From Bacteroidales bacterium (GTDB lineage: Bacteria; Bacteroidota; Bacteroidia; Bacteroidales; P3), in assembly GCA_017522065.1 (NCBI GenBank), contig JAFXAD010000043.1:39988-103987 (forward strand): DNA of 64,000 nucleotides, written 5' to 3'. Below, one piece after another: positions 8,310-16,013 of this stretch; position 1 is the first letter of the stretch; every line of letters begins with the position of its first letter. The notes under the pieces are model-generated. The model did not search any database. It saw only the letters and a program-made list of their open reading frames with translations, and had not been told where the DNA came from. The translations under genes were made by a program, and so were the position numbers.

Positions 8310-8795
8310 ATGAAAAACAAAGAAGAAAAGGAACGAGCCTTTGAGCAACTTGTCGAACGGCAGCGGCAGACAATCTATTCGGTTTGCTATCTCTTCGCCA
8401 ACGAGCGGCAAGAAGCAGACGACCTGGCACAAGAGGCGCTTATCCGGCTGTGGCAGGGGTTCGACAGCTTTAGAGGGCAAAGCTCAGAGAAGACGTGGGT
8501 GTACCGCGTAGCGCTGAACACCTGCATCAGTGCTGATCGCCATTCGCGTCGCCGACCCGACAGCAACCCACTCGATGTCAATGTGGATCTTTTTGCCGAC
8601 GAGGAGCAATGTCCGGCAGCCTCGCGCCTGCATCGCCGCATCGGCAAGCTCCACCCTTTCGATCGTGCGCTGATACTGCTGTGGCTCGAGGATTTGCCCT
8701 ACGACGAGATTGCAGCCATAATGGGCATCAGCGTCGACAATGTAAGCGTGCGACTGGTCCGCATTCGCGAAAAACTCAAAAAAATAACCGATTAA
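8310..8795 (+). CDS. ECF-type RNA polymerase sigma factor
   Basis: 161 residues from the ATG at 8310 (MKNKEEKERAF); the frame is open from 8175 but the first 45 codons look untranslated. Region 2 is present (YSVCYLFANERQEADDLAQE, then ALIRLWQGFDSFRGQ with TWVYRVALNTC) and region 4 (LWLEDLPYDEIAAIMGISVD, then RLVRIREKLKK) forms the -35-binding helix-turn-helix. Such sigma factors redirect RNA polymerase to a small regulon. The next gene, 12 bases on, encodes a membrane protein that could be its partner, but it has no recognisable anti-sigma domain. Confidence 0.9.
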   Translation: MKNKEEKERAFEQLVERQRQTIYSVCYLFANERQEADDLAQEALIRLWQGFDSFRGQSSEKTWVYRVALNTCISADRHSRRRPDSNPLDVNVDLFADEEQCPAASRLHRRIGKLHPFDRALILLWLEDLPYDEIAAIMGISVDNVSVRLVRIREKLKKITD

Positions 8796-8807
8796 ATCAC
8801 TTGCAAA

Positions 8808-9389
8808 ATGGAAAACAATTTGGACATCAAGCAGGAACTGCAACAGGAACTCTGCGGCCTGCAACAGCATATAGAACATCACAGCACATTCCACAGCGAC
8901 GTGTGGCGGCGTGCCGTCGAACGCCACGCAAAGCATCTCTTTAACCGCAACCTTTTCTACAGCATTGTCTTGGCTGTGGGGGCTGCGTTTGTCACGTTCC
9001 TGCATTTCGCGGAAGGCATACTCGACCTGTGGCTGGTTGTGGCTTTCGATTTTTTAATGGCACTGATTATAGTTTCTGGTATTCTGACCACATTCAACCT
9101 TATACGTCCACTTACGGGCAGCCGCGACGGGCTGCAGACATTGCGCGAGACGGTTAACAACTGCAGCGACAGCAGCCGGCGCGGAAACCGCATAATTCAA
9201 ATCCTGGGCGGAATATTTATCGTTGCAATTATTGTCTATCAATTCAACCGAAGCACCTTCGACGGCCTCATCACGTTGTTTAGCACTGTCCCGACAGGTC
9301 TGTTGGTCGGCTTCCTTGTCAACAAGCGCGAGAAAAAGAAATACCGCGAACTTGCCGACGAGGTGGACGAACTGCTGAAAGAAGAATAA
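8808..9389 (+). CDS. Membrane protein co-transcribed with the ECF sigma factor
   Basis: 193 residues. A soluble, His-rich N-terminus of about 50 residues (QQHIEHHSTFHSDVWRRAVE) is followed by two adjacent membrane helices (about 47-68 and 74-97), a charged loop, and two more helices (about 129-148 and 155-170). The tail is highly charged (NKREKKKYRELADEVDELLK). The soluble head plus membrane anchor and the position after a sigma gene fit a regulator of that sigma factor, but no known family is visible. A strong hairpin ends the operon. Confidence 0.7.
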   Translation: MENNLDIKQELQQELCGLQQHIEHHSTFHSDVWRRAVERHAKHLFNRNLFYSIVLAVGAAFVTFLHFAEGILDLWLVVAFDFLMALIIVSGILTTFNLIRPLTGSRDGLQTLRETVNNCSDSSRRGNRIIQILGGIFIVAIIVYQFNRSTFDGLITLFSTVPTGLLVGFLVNKREKKKYRELADEVDELLKEE

Positions 9390-9391
9390 AC

Positions 9392-9429
9392 AAACGACAC
9401 GGAAGCCCGATTTGGCTTCCGTGTCGTTT
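9392..9429 (+). terminator. Strong hairpin terminator after the sigma factor operon
   Basis: A perfect 16-bp stem (AAACGACACGGAAGCC at 9392-9407 with its complement at 9414-9429) around a 6-base loop, starting 2 bases after the stop codon. There is no long U run. Confidence 0.8.
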
Positions 9430-9512
9430 AAAATGTTAGTAAAACACTGCAACCTACTCCAGCAGGCGATGACCGGACTGGCTCCGAGGCGCGGTAGCCG
9501 TCGAAGTGCAGA

Positions 9513-10058
9513 TTACCAGTCCAGATGCTCCCACTCGGAGGCGGGAACACTGAGGTGGAAACTCACCTTGTCGCCACTTTTCAGGGTGCCGGTGACCTTG
9601 TAGGTGAAGAGGTCGCTGGTTTTGGTGGCGGTCATAGTGCCCGAGGTGAAGATGGAACTCTCATAGTTCTCTTCGCCGATGGAGCCATAGACGTCGGTGT
9701 CGCTATGGTCGTCCTGGCTGAAATAGAAAGAAAGGCCTCTCACACCGAAAGCATATTCGACGGTGCTGCTCGACTGCGTCAGGTCAACAGTGCAGTTGGC
9801 ACTGCCCTCCTCAACGTCGGCACGCACAAGAAATAGCGCAATGCCGTCGTCACCCAGCTCTGTGGTTTCGCCATCGGCATAGGTGCGGCCGCTCAGCGAA
9901 ATCCTGTAGTGGCTGTTCAGATGATAGGTCTTGTCATTTATCACTAAAGTGTTGGCAGCAGCCTCATCCACGGTGGTCTGGGGTTCCTCCTCTTTTTCGC
10001 AAGCTGCAAAGAGCAATGCAGTCATAGCTGCAAAGAACATAATTTTAAGTGTTTTCAT
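9513..10058 (-). CDS. Hypothetical lipoprotein
   Basis: 181 residues with a lipoprotein signal (MKTLKIMFFAAMTALLFAAC); the acidic residues right after the Cys (CEKEEEP) are typical of surface-exposed Bacteroidetes lipoproteins. The body is rich in Ser, Thr and Asp and predicted beta strand (for example FTYKVTGTLKSGDKVSFHLS), ending in EWEHLDW. I do not recognise the family. The gene is monocistronic, with a -7-like TATTTTTG on the minus strand at 10121-10128. Confidence 0.75.
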   Translation of the reverse strand: MKTLKIMFFAAMTALLFAACEKEEEPQTTVDEAAANTLVINDKTYHLNSHYRISLSGRTYADGETTELGDDGIALFLVRADVEEGSANCTVDLTQSSSTVEYAFGVRGLSFYFSQDDHSDTDVYGSIGEENYESSIFTSGTMTATKTSDLFTYKVTGTLKSGDKVSFHLSVPASEWEHLDW

Positions 10059-10171
10059 ATTGATTGTGTATTAAAGGTTTGTACTATTCTTTTGTATGGT
10101 TCAAGGCACGAACTCGACTGCAAAAATACATATTTTTTTTTACATACTGTGTTTTTACAGAAATGAGTACT

Positions 10172-10276
10172 TCAAACTATGCTCATACTTGAAATTAAGA
10201 AGCCATAGCCACGTGCGATGGTCATAATGGTGATGCAGATGCTGTTCACGTGATCAAAGATGCGGTTTCTCTTCAT
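10172..10276 (-). CDS. Candidate 34-residue small protein or leader peptide
   Basis: A short ORF begins at the ATG at 10276 and reads MKRNRIFDHVNSICIT, then IMTIARGYGFLISSMSIV. It lies 36 bases after a -7-like TACTTTTG (minus strand, 10313-10320). The middle is rich in Ile and Thr (SICITIMTIA), as in threonine/isoleucine attenuator leaders, but no biosynthetic operon follows, only the lipoprotein gene at 9513-10058. It could be a small membrane peptide, an orphaned leader or chance. The rest of the 10059-10352 gap shows nothing else. Confidence 0.35.
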   Translation of the reverse strand: MKRNRIFDHVNSICITIMTIARGYGFLISSMSIV

Positions 10277-10352
10277 AGTTTTCGGGCGTTGGTTTGTGTT
10301 CGTTTTCGTTTGCAAAAGTACAACCGCCACGCGCAGCCTATTTGCACAAAAA

Positions 10353-10385
10353 AACTCCCTCACTGGGCTTTCGGGTGAGGGAGTT
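10353..10385 (-). terminator. Rho-independent terminator of the Fic gene
   Basis: On the minus strand AACTCCCTCAC, a 11-base loop and GTGAGGGAGTT form an 11-bp stem followed by a run of T. It lies 40 bases after the stop of the Fic gene. Confidence 0.85.
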
Positions 10386-10425
10386 CTCAATGGCTTGTAT
10401 CTTAATAGGATAACAAGTGTTAGAA

Positions 10426-11460
10426 TTAGAAATATTCCTTTACGGCAAACTCAAACTGTTCGATGAAGATTTGTTTGAAAGCGCAGATGTTGTTTTGTTC
10501 GTAGAAGATGAGCATGGCCTTTTTGTAGTCAATGGAATCTACCGAACGAAAACTCAAAGGACAATAGCCGTTGGCAATCAATATGGCATTACTGGTAATA
10601 CGGGCTGTGCGCTTGTTGCCGTCAGAGAATGCTTGGATATATGAAAGCAGCACCAATGCCAGCAGTGCTTTCTCGAAGATGTTTTCTTTGCCGTTAATCA
10701 ATTCGCAGGTGTCACGCATGGCTTCACGTATCTGGAATTCGTTATCCAGCGGATGGTAATTGGTGCCTGTGATACCCACTCGCCGGTGGCGAATGCCCGT
10801 GTCAACCGAAAGCTCTTTGGTGAGCAACTGATGAATATCCTCGATGTGGCTGACGGTCAACGTCTGCAGATAGTCGGGGTTGTCGAGGATGAATCGCAGG
10901 GCGTCCTTGTGGTTGAGCAACATGACAGCCTCTTCCTTGGTTTTGCCGTCGGCGGTCTTGCTCTCGCGGAGCAACCGTTCTGTTTCCAGTAACGAGTATG
11001 TGTTGCCTTCTATTTGCGACGACTTCCAGCTGAGGTCGATGCCCAAACGCTCCATCTCTTTGCGATATTCATTGTCGGTCATCTCGCTAATATGCCGATG
11101 GAACTCTGTCTGCAGCTCTTGCAGATGCTCCATCTCGTCGTCGGTGAAAAGCCTTACAGCCGGGAGTTGCTCGCGGATCAGATTGAAGTTAAAAGATGTC
11201 TGCACCTGTCGGTCGTCAACGTCAAGCGCAAAATAGGTGTCCAGGTCAAGCGGCATTAGCAGATGAGCCTGAGAAGAAAGGCAGTAGCGTGTGGCTCTGG
11301 CTTTACCCTCAACAATTATGTCGCCTTTTTGAACTCCTGCAGCTAGGATACGTTTTATGGTTGCGTCGCTGCCGCTAAAAGCAGTGCCTTTTGCAATTTC
11401 ATCGCGCGAAGACTGCGGATGATAGTGCAGATATTGTAGTATTTCTCGTGAAATATCCAT
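10426..11460 (-). CDS. Winged-helix Fic domain protein lacking the catalytic His
   Basis: 344 residues. Residues 1-65 form a winged helix (SRDEIAKGTAFSGSDATIKR), suggesting self-regulation through DNA binding. A class II Fic inhibitory motif SSQIEGN lies near residue 152, and the Fic core follows. Fic enzymes transfer AMP or similar groups using HxFx(D/E)GNxR. Here the loop reads QAFSDGNKRTAR, so the His that activates the target hydroxyl is replaced by Gln while the nucleotide-binding part is intact. The protein may therefore be a nucleotide-binding regulator or use another chemistry. It is monocistronic, with a dyad upstream and a terminator downstream. Confidence 0.85.
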   Translation of the reverse strand: MDISREILQYLHYHPQSSRDEIAKGTAFSGSDATIKRILAAGVQKGDIIVEGKARATRYCLSSQAHLLMPLDLDTYFALDVDDRQVQTSFNFNLIREQLPAVRLFTDDEMEHLQELQTEFHRHISEMTDNEYRKEMERLGIDLSWKSSQIEGNTYSLLETERLLRESKTADGKTKEEAVMLLNHKDALRFILDNPDYLQTLTVSHIEDIHQLLTKELSVDTGIRHRRVGITGTNYHPLDNEFQIREAMRDTCELINGKENIFEKALLALVLLSYIQAFSDGNKRTARITSNAILIANGYCPLSFRSVDSIDYKKAMLIFYEQNNICAFKQIFIEQFEFAVKEYF

Positions 11461-11485
11461 TGTCGTTGCATCTTAAAAATCGGTG

Positions 11486-11562
11486 CAAAATTAGTGAAAA
11501 TATTCCAATTATCGGCTCATATTAAGAAAAAAATAGCCCCCAAAACTATTTTTTTGAGCCGA
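11486..11562 (-). promoter_or_regulatory. Promoter with nested inverted repeats upstream of the Fic gene
   Basis: A -7 box TAATTTTG (minus strand, 11486-11493) sits 25 bases before the start codon. Where the -33 box should be lies the left arm of an inverted repeat, TCGGCTCA (11512-11519) with TGAGCCGA (11555-11562), enclosing a second one, AAAAAAATAG (11527-11536) with CTATTTTTTT (11546-11555). This is a plausible operator for the protein's own winged helix. Confidence 0.55.
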
Positions 11563-11807
11563 TTCGCTTCAATTCATTTAGGTCACCAGCTCGCTTTTCA
11601 GCTTTTCCGACATATGGACAAATTGTAGGCTAAAATCTTTGTAACGTATGTAATTATTAGTAAGATATAGCGTTCGAAGATTAAAAAATGCATACATTGT
11701 GGTAGTCCGATAACAAAGAAAAAAGGCATTGCAAACGGACACCAATTATACTGTATTGTTGTATTGAAGATGCAATATTGCGTATATCTTTTATAAAACA
11801 GACTGCT

Positions 11808-11986
11808 TCAAACTGCGATATTTTACATAAAAACTCTTAATCAAACTGCATTATTTTACATCTTGGGATGGGAGTTCCAAACATAGAGCGCCTGCCACCA
11901 CATCGTCTTATTTTGCACCACAAAAATCAAAAGTTGCGGAATAAAATCGTCAAAAGTTGCGGAGTGAAATTGTCAAAAGTTGCGGA
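11808..11986. repeat. Two sets of iteron-like direct repeats in a 530-base non-coding gap
   Basis: The gap 11563-12091 has no credible gene. It holds two nearly identical 21-mers (TCAAACTGC.. ending TTTTACAT) at 11808-11828 and 11841-11861, then three exact copies of TCAAAAGTTGCGGA at 11927, 11950 and 11973, spaced exactly 23 bases (about two helical turns). The even spacing suggests protein binding on one DNA face. They could be the remains of an operator for a lost accessory gene, or a replication or integration site. Confidence 0.55.
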
Positions 11987-12091
11987 GTGTTTTTGTATTT
12001 TATTAATTTGCAAAATGTTGCAATTTAAGCCAACAGCACGCAGAGTTAACTATTTTTTGTATTCCACATTCGATTTTTTATGAATGTCCAC

Positions 12092-12481
12092 TCAGGCAAA
12101 AATGTTAACTATCTTTTTCTTTTTACCTCTCAGTTCTGGACACATCTTCAGCAAGTGCTTGCAGGTCTTGAAATTCGGTCGACCAAGAGCCTTGTTCAAC
12201 TGCGCCTCAAACAGATACTCTTTCTTGTCGATGGCGATGCCTTCGCCTTTCTTCGACTTTGTCACTATCAACTCGTGCATCGCCATTGCCTCCTCGTATC
12301 GTTCAAGACGGTATAGCGCGCGACCTTTGGCAAACATCGCCTCCAGACACGGCCTGACATTCAGCACCAAATCGGCATACCCGACGGCCTCGCTGGTTTG
12401 GACAGTGGTCTCTTTGTTGCCTGTGCAGCCCGACAGCATCATGAGCGTCACTGCGGCTGCAAAAATAAGATTTGTTTTCAT
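12092..12481 (-). CDS. Small lipoprotein with a TPR-like stretch
   Basis: 129 residues. Lipoprotein signal MKTNLIFAAAVTLMMLSGC. A short helical-repeat segment (AMFAKGRALYRLERYEEAMA) resembles one TPR unit. The tail is rich in Lys (LRGKKKKIVNIFA). It follows the barrel protein gene on the same strand after 39 bases, so they may be co-transcribed. Function unknown. Confidence 0.7.
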   Translation of the reverse strand: MKTNLIFAAAVTLMMLSGCTGNKETTVQTSEAVGYADLVLNVRPCLEAMFAKGRALYRLERYEEAMAMHELIVTKSKKGEGIAIDKKEYLFEAQLNKALGRPNFKTCKHLLKMCPELRGKKKKIVNIFA

Positions 12482-12520
12482 GATGAGATGATTTATAGAT
12501 GTTTGTTGTTGGTTCGGGGG

Positions 12521-13891
12521 CTAAAAATTGTATTTCATCAACAGGCATATTCGACTGTTGGCCACCTGGTGCAGGTTGGCGTTGTCGGCCACGGTGCCAT
12601 CGGGCTGCAGGTCGCCGTAGGTGACTGCGGTCCATTCGTATTCCAGTCCGATGTTGAATGCTTGGGTGTTGTAGCTGATGCTGGGTGCTATGCGGTAGAT
12701 GCTGTTGATGTTGTTGATGCCTTTCTTCATGTAGATGGCTGGCCCGCCCGATGTCGATACGCCGATGCTGTGTCCGTCGGTCAGACCGAGGTTTTTGTGA
12801 TAACCCAACAGCAGGTTGGTGCGCCAGCGTTTTCCATAGGCCAGGTCGAGATAGCTCACCGAGGCCCGCAGGGGGCGATAGTCAATGCTTGTCGGGTCGT
12901 CGGGGCTGACAGCCATCGCGTATCCGCTCAGCATATTCAGATGGCCGAGGTTCTCGGCCAGGGTGGTGCGCATCTTGAGCGAAAAAAGTCCCGGCGTGTA
13001 TTGGAAATAGAGGGTGGGAGAGAGCGAGTTGCAGCGCGTTTTCAGCTGCATAGGGACGGTAGGTGACAGGCCGACCTCGTCATAGAGCATCAGGCTTGTC
13101 CAGTCGGCTCCAAGCTGGGCGTAGAATTTTTCGTTGCGCAGGCCGATGCCTAAAAAGAGCTCAGGAATTAGTCCCTGCTTGGCGTACTTGGCGCTTTCGC
13201 CGTCGGGTCCGGGCGAGGTGTACTGGAACTGATAGAGTGCTGCTGCCATAAAGCGCAACAGGCCGTGGCTCAGTTCGTAGCGCAGTTGTGGTGTGCGGCT
13301 GTGGGGACGGAAAGGCGCTCCGGCAGCCATGCCGAGTACTTCGGGCATAATGTTGCCGCTCAGCGGGTGCCAGTCTTGTCCTGCCAGCAGCGAATGCGAG
13401 GTCTGCTCGCCGTGCCAGTCCAGTTGCATGTAGGCCAGCCTCAGTCGCAAAACAGTGTTGGTGGTGCCGAAACCGGCAAAGTCGGCTTCTATTTTGCCGC
13501 TGCTGTTGGCACCCATCAGCTGCGGTCCCCACAGCTGAAGTCCGAAGCGGCTCGAGAGGGCCTGGAAGTGGGTCTGTGGCGTCGCGTTGCGGTCGAAACG
13601 CAGCGTGTATTTGTCGTCGGGAGTGGCTCCGGAAGCCAGGATGGCAGCTTCCTCGGCCTCGGTGATGTTCCAGTCCTCGTCGTAGGGTATCATGACGTAG
13701 TCGCCGCCGCACACCGCCACGGTTTTGCGGCTGTCGAGCACCAAATAGTTGCGGACGAATCCGTAGGGCTTTATCTGCACTTTCTGTGGCTTGTCGGCAG
13801 CGGCCTTGTCTTTGGGTTTGGCGGGCTGCTGTGCCGACAACGACCAGCAAACCGACATCACCATTGCTGCAAAGAATAAATATTTTTTCAT
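12521..13891 (-). CDS. Porin-like outer-membrane beta-barrel protein
   Basis: 456 residues with a signal peptide (MKKYLFFAAMVMSVCWSLSAQ). After a Lys/Ala/Pro-rich linker the protein consists of alternating beta strands typical of 16- to 18-strand porins (VQIKPYGFVRNYLVLDSRK, then SSRFGLQLWGPQLMG, AYMQLDWHGEQTSHSLLAGQ) and ends in Phe (CLLMKYNF), as outer-membrane barrels do. GQDWHPLSGNIMPEV resembles the region of anion-porin-like proteins that follows strand 5. It probably allows passive uptake of small solutes. The ligand is unknown. Confidence 0.8.
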   Translation of the reverse strand: MKKYLFFAAMVMSVCWSLSAQQPAKPKDKAAADKPQKVQIKPYGFVRNYLVLDSRKTVAVCGGDYVMIPYDEDWNITEAEEAAILASGATPDDKYTLRFDRNATPQTHFQALSSRFGLQLWGPQLMGANSSGKIEADFAGFGTTNTVLRLRLAYMQLDWHGEQTSHSLLAGQDWHPLSGNIMPEVLGMAAGAPFRPHSRTPQLRYELSHGLLRFMAAALYQFQYTSPGPDGESAKYAKQGLIPELFLGIGLRNEKFYAQLGADWTSLMLYDEVGLSPTVPMQLKTRCNSLSPTLYFQYTPGLFSLKMRTTLAENLGHLNMLSGYAMAVSPDDPTSIDYRPLRASVSYLDLAYGKRWRTNLLLGYHKNLGLTDGHSIGVSTSGGPAIYMKKGINNINSIYRIAPSISYNTQAFNIGLEYEWTAVTYGDLQPDGTVADNANLHQVANSRICLLMKYNF

Positions 13892-13913
13892 AGTTATGTA
13901 TCTTTTAATTTTT

Positions 13914-14009
13914 CAACCCTTTAACCTTAAAACCCTCAAACCCTCAAACCCTCAAACTCTCAAACCCTCAAACCCTCAAACTCTCAAACTCTCAAGCCCT
14001 CAAACCCTT
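13914..14009. repeat. CCCTCAAA low-complexity tandem array
   Basis: About a dozen copies of a 7- to 8-base word (CCCTCAAA, CTCTCAAA) run between the porin-like gene and the transporter gene. The array supplies the stop codon and last codons of the transporter gene (TGA complement at 14000-14002). The G-rich strand is the minus strand (GGGTTTGA). Confidence 0.9.
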
Positions 14010-14908
14010 TCTTCTTCGTTTTTGTTCCTGACTTGCCACATCTGCCAGCTGTTCCAGACGTTCTGGAAGACGCTGTAGAAGGCCAGAAATACCGATGCCA
14101 GTGGCGTTAGGTAATAGCCGGCCATCCAGATGCCCATGGCGGTGTTTTTCTGTCCGAGCAGCTGACCGCCACTGATTTTGTCGCCATATCGTCCTCCCAG
14201 CCAGCGGCCGAAACCAAACTGCAAGATGCAGAACACCAGCGACGCCACGCCCAGCCATGCTATGCTGCCCCAGTTGCCCTCGCCGTGCAGGAAGATGAAG
14301 TCGATGGTCTTGCCCAGCGTGAGCAACAGCGCAAGAGCCCACAGGTAGAACGACAGTCCCTTGTAGCGGCGAAGCAATTCGCCCGTGCGCGGCAGCCATG
14401 TCTCGATGGCCCACGCTGCAAAGAACGGCAGTCCAAGAACGATGCTTATGCGCTTCAGAATCATCAAGAACGACTCCAGAAACGGCATGTCCTGGTGTGT
14501 GCCGATGAACGAGAAATAGACAGGCGCCACCACCGCCACCATCAGGTTGCCGATGATGGTGTAGGCTGTCACCGTCTCGCGGTTGGCGCCAAGCATACAG
14601 CTGATTACCGCCACGCTCGACGCCACCGGGCACAGCACGCCTATCAGCACCCCCTGCGCCACAATATCGCTCGTGCCGAACCACTTCAGTATCAGGTACG
14701 AACCCAGACTGACGACAATCTGGAACAACATCAGCCACACATCGAGCCGGCTCATACGCAACTTCTTGATGTCCACGGCGCAAAACGTAAGCAACAGTAT
14801 GCTGAAAATCAAAAAAGGCACTAAAAAATTAAGCATTGCACACCATTTGTGCAACAATAATCCAAGCACAATTGCTGCCGGAAGCACGTAACTCCTGTAT
14901 TTTTGCAT
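14000..14908 (-). CDS. Bile acid:sodium symporter family (BASS) transporter
   Basis: 302 residues with about nine to ten membrane helices. The paired substrate-site motifs of the family are visible: GVLCPVASSVAVISCMLGAN around residues 90-110, and GQKNTAMGIWMAG near 255. The family moves organic anions (bile acids, pantoate, pyruvate and other oxo acids) with sodium. Substrate unknown. Its C-terminus (NKNEEERV) runs into the downstream repeat. A -7 box TATCTTTG (minus strand, 14978-14985) lies upstream. Confidence 0.85.
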   Translation of the reverse strand: MQKYRSYVLPAAIVLGLLLHKWCAMLNFLVPFLIFSILLLTFCAVDIKKLRMSRLDVWLMLFQIVVSLGSYLILKWFGTSDIVAQGVLIGVLCPVASSVAVISCMLGANRETVTAYTIIGNLMVAVVAPVYFSFIGTHQDMPFLESFLMILKRISIVLGLPFFAAWAIETWLPRTGELLRRYKGLSFYLWALALLLTLGKTIDFIFLHGEGNWGSIAWLGVASLVFCILQFGFGRWLGGRYGDKISGGQLLGQKNTAMGIWMAGYYLTPLASVFLAFYSVFQNVWNSWQMWQVRNKNEEERV

Positions 14909-15017
14909 CAGATTCCGATTGTCTAACTGTCAGTATTGTAATAAGCAAGCAGAACTCTGCCTGCTGTAAGGTTTCTGCAAAGATACGGCAAATAAATCGC
15001 TTGTCGAAAAAAAAGTG

Positions 15018-15025
15018 TATTTTTG
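15018..15025 (+). promoter_or_regulatory. -7 box for the radical SAM gene
   Basis: TATTTTTG at 15018-15025, followed by a 5' untranslated region of about 130 bases. No convincing -33 TTTG at 19 bases. Confidence 0.45.
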
Positions 15026-15161
15026 CAAATCTTTACAGACTGCATGAAATGATGCGGCAGCCAGTAAACGTTTTCGACAAGCCGAATCCGGACGGGCCTG
15101 CCCGTATCGGGGCGGCGAGAAAACGGCCAAATGTAATTGAACGATAAAGTTAAAAACAACA

Positions 15162-15917
15162 ATGCTAAGAGAAGAAACAGTCTTTGGACCCATATTTAGC
15201 CGTCGTCTTGGGACGTCGCTCGGTATCAACCTTTTGCCCGAAAAAGGGAAATTCTGCAATTTCGACTGCATATACTGCGAATGCGGATGGAACCGCGACG
15301 GCCGCAACGACAACAAACTCCCGTCGGCCGAAAAAGTGCGCCACGACCTCAGTAACAAACTCCAAGACCTCTATGCCGACGGCGTCAAGGTCGACTCCAT
15401 CACCTTCAGCGGCGACGGCGAGCCGACGCTGAATCCTGAATTTCCGCAGATTATCGACGATACCTTGGCCCTGCGCGACCGCTATGCCGCCTCTGCAAAG
15501 GTCTCTGTCCTCAGCAACGCCACGCGTGTACACATCCCCGAGGTCTTTGCTGCAGTGAGCAAGGTCGACAATCCTATCATGAAAATCGATGCGCCCACAA
15601 ATGAACTGGTTGCCAAAATCAACAATCCCGCGCCAGGCTACGACGTGCAGCGTGTCGTCGAGGCCTTGAAGCAGTTCGAGGGCAACTTTATCCTTCAGTG
15701 GTGTCTGCTCCGTAGCCCCGAGTTTGATTCCTCAAAACCGGAGGTCGTGCTTCCGATGCTCGACATCATCCGCACGCTGCATCCGCGCGAGGTGATGGCC
15801 TACACTATCGACCGTCCCACGCCGGCACAAAATTTGTCGAAGGTCACCCCAGAGGAGATGGATGTGCTGCTAAAACCGCTTATGGATGAAGGATTTAAGG
15901 TGCAGATAAAAGGTTGA
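15162..15917 (+). CDS. Radical SAM protein, small COG0731-like type
   Basis: 251 residues. Near the N-terminus is FGPIFSRRLGTSLGINLLP, a signature of this small family, followed by the iron-sulfur cluster motif CNFDCIYCEC (Cys at about 32, 36, 39) and a SAM-binding SGDGEPTLNP. The fold is a minimal radical SAM barrel with no extra C-terminal domain. Related proteins are distant relatives of tRNA wybutosine-synthesis enzymes, but the substrate of this family is unknown to me. It stands alone between a transporter and iorA. Confidence 0.85.
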   Translation: MLREETVFGPIFSRRLGTSLGINLLPEKGKFCNFDCIYCECGWNRDGRNDNKLPSAEKVRHDLSNKLQDLYADGVKVDSITFSGDGEPTLNPEFPQIIDDTLALRDRYAASAKVSVLSNATRVHIPEVFAAVSKVDNPIMKIDAPTNELVAKINNPAPGYDVQRVVEALKQFEGNFILQWCLLRSPEFDSSKPEVVLPMLDIIRTLHPREVMAYTIDRPTPAQNLSKVTPEEMDVLLKPLMDEGFKVQIKG

Positions 15918-15964
15918 GAAACAGTGGATAAAAAATAAAATTTCACTATCTCAGAATTATTATG

Positions 15965-15972
15965 TATTTTTG
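15965..15972 (+). promoter_or_regulatory. -7 box for iorAB
   Basis: TATTTTTG at 15965-15972, about 40 bases before iorA. TTTC (15941-15944) is a weak -33 candidate. Confidence 0.55.
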
Positions 15973-16013
15973 CAAAATTGAATTCATTAATTAATAACTA
16001 AATATATCACAAA

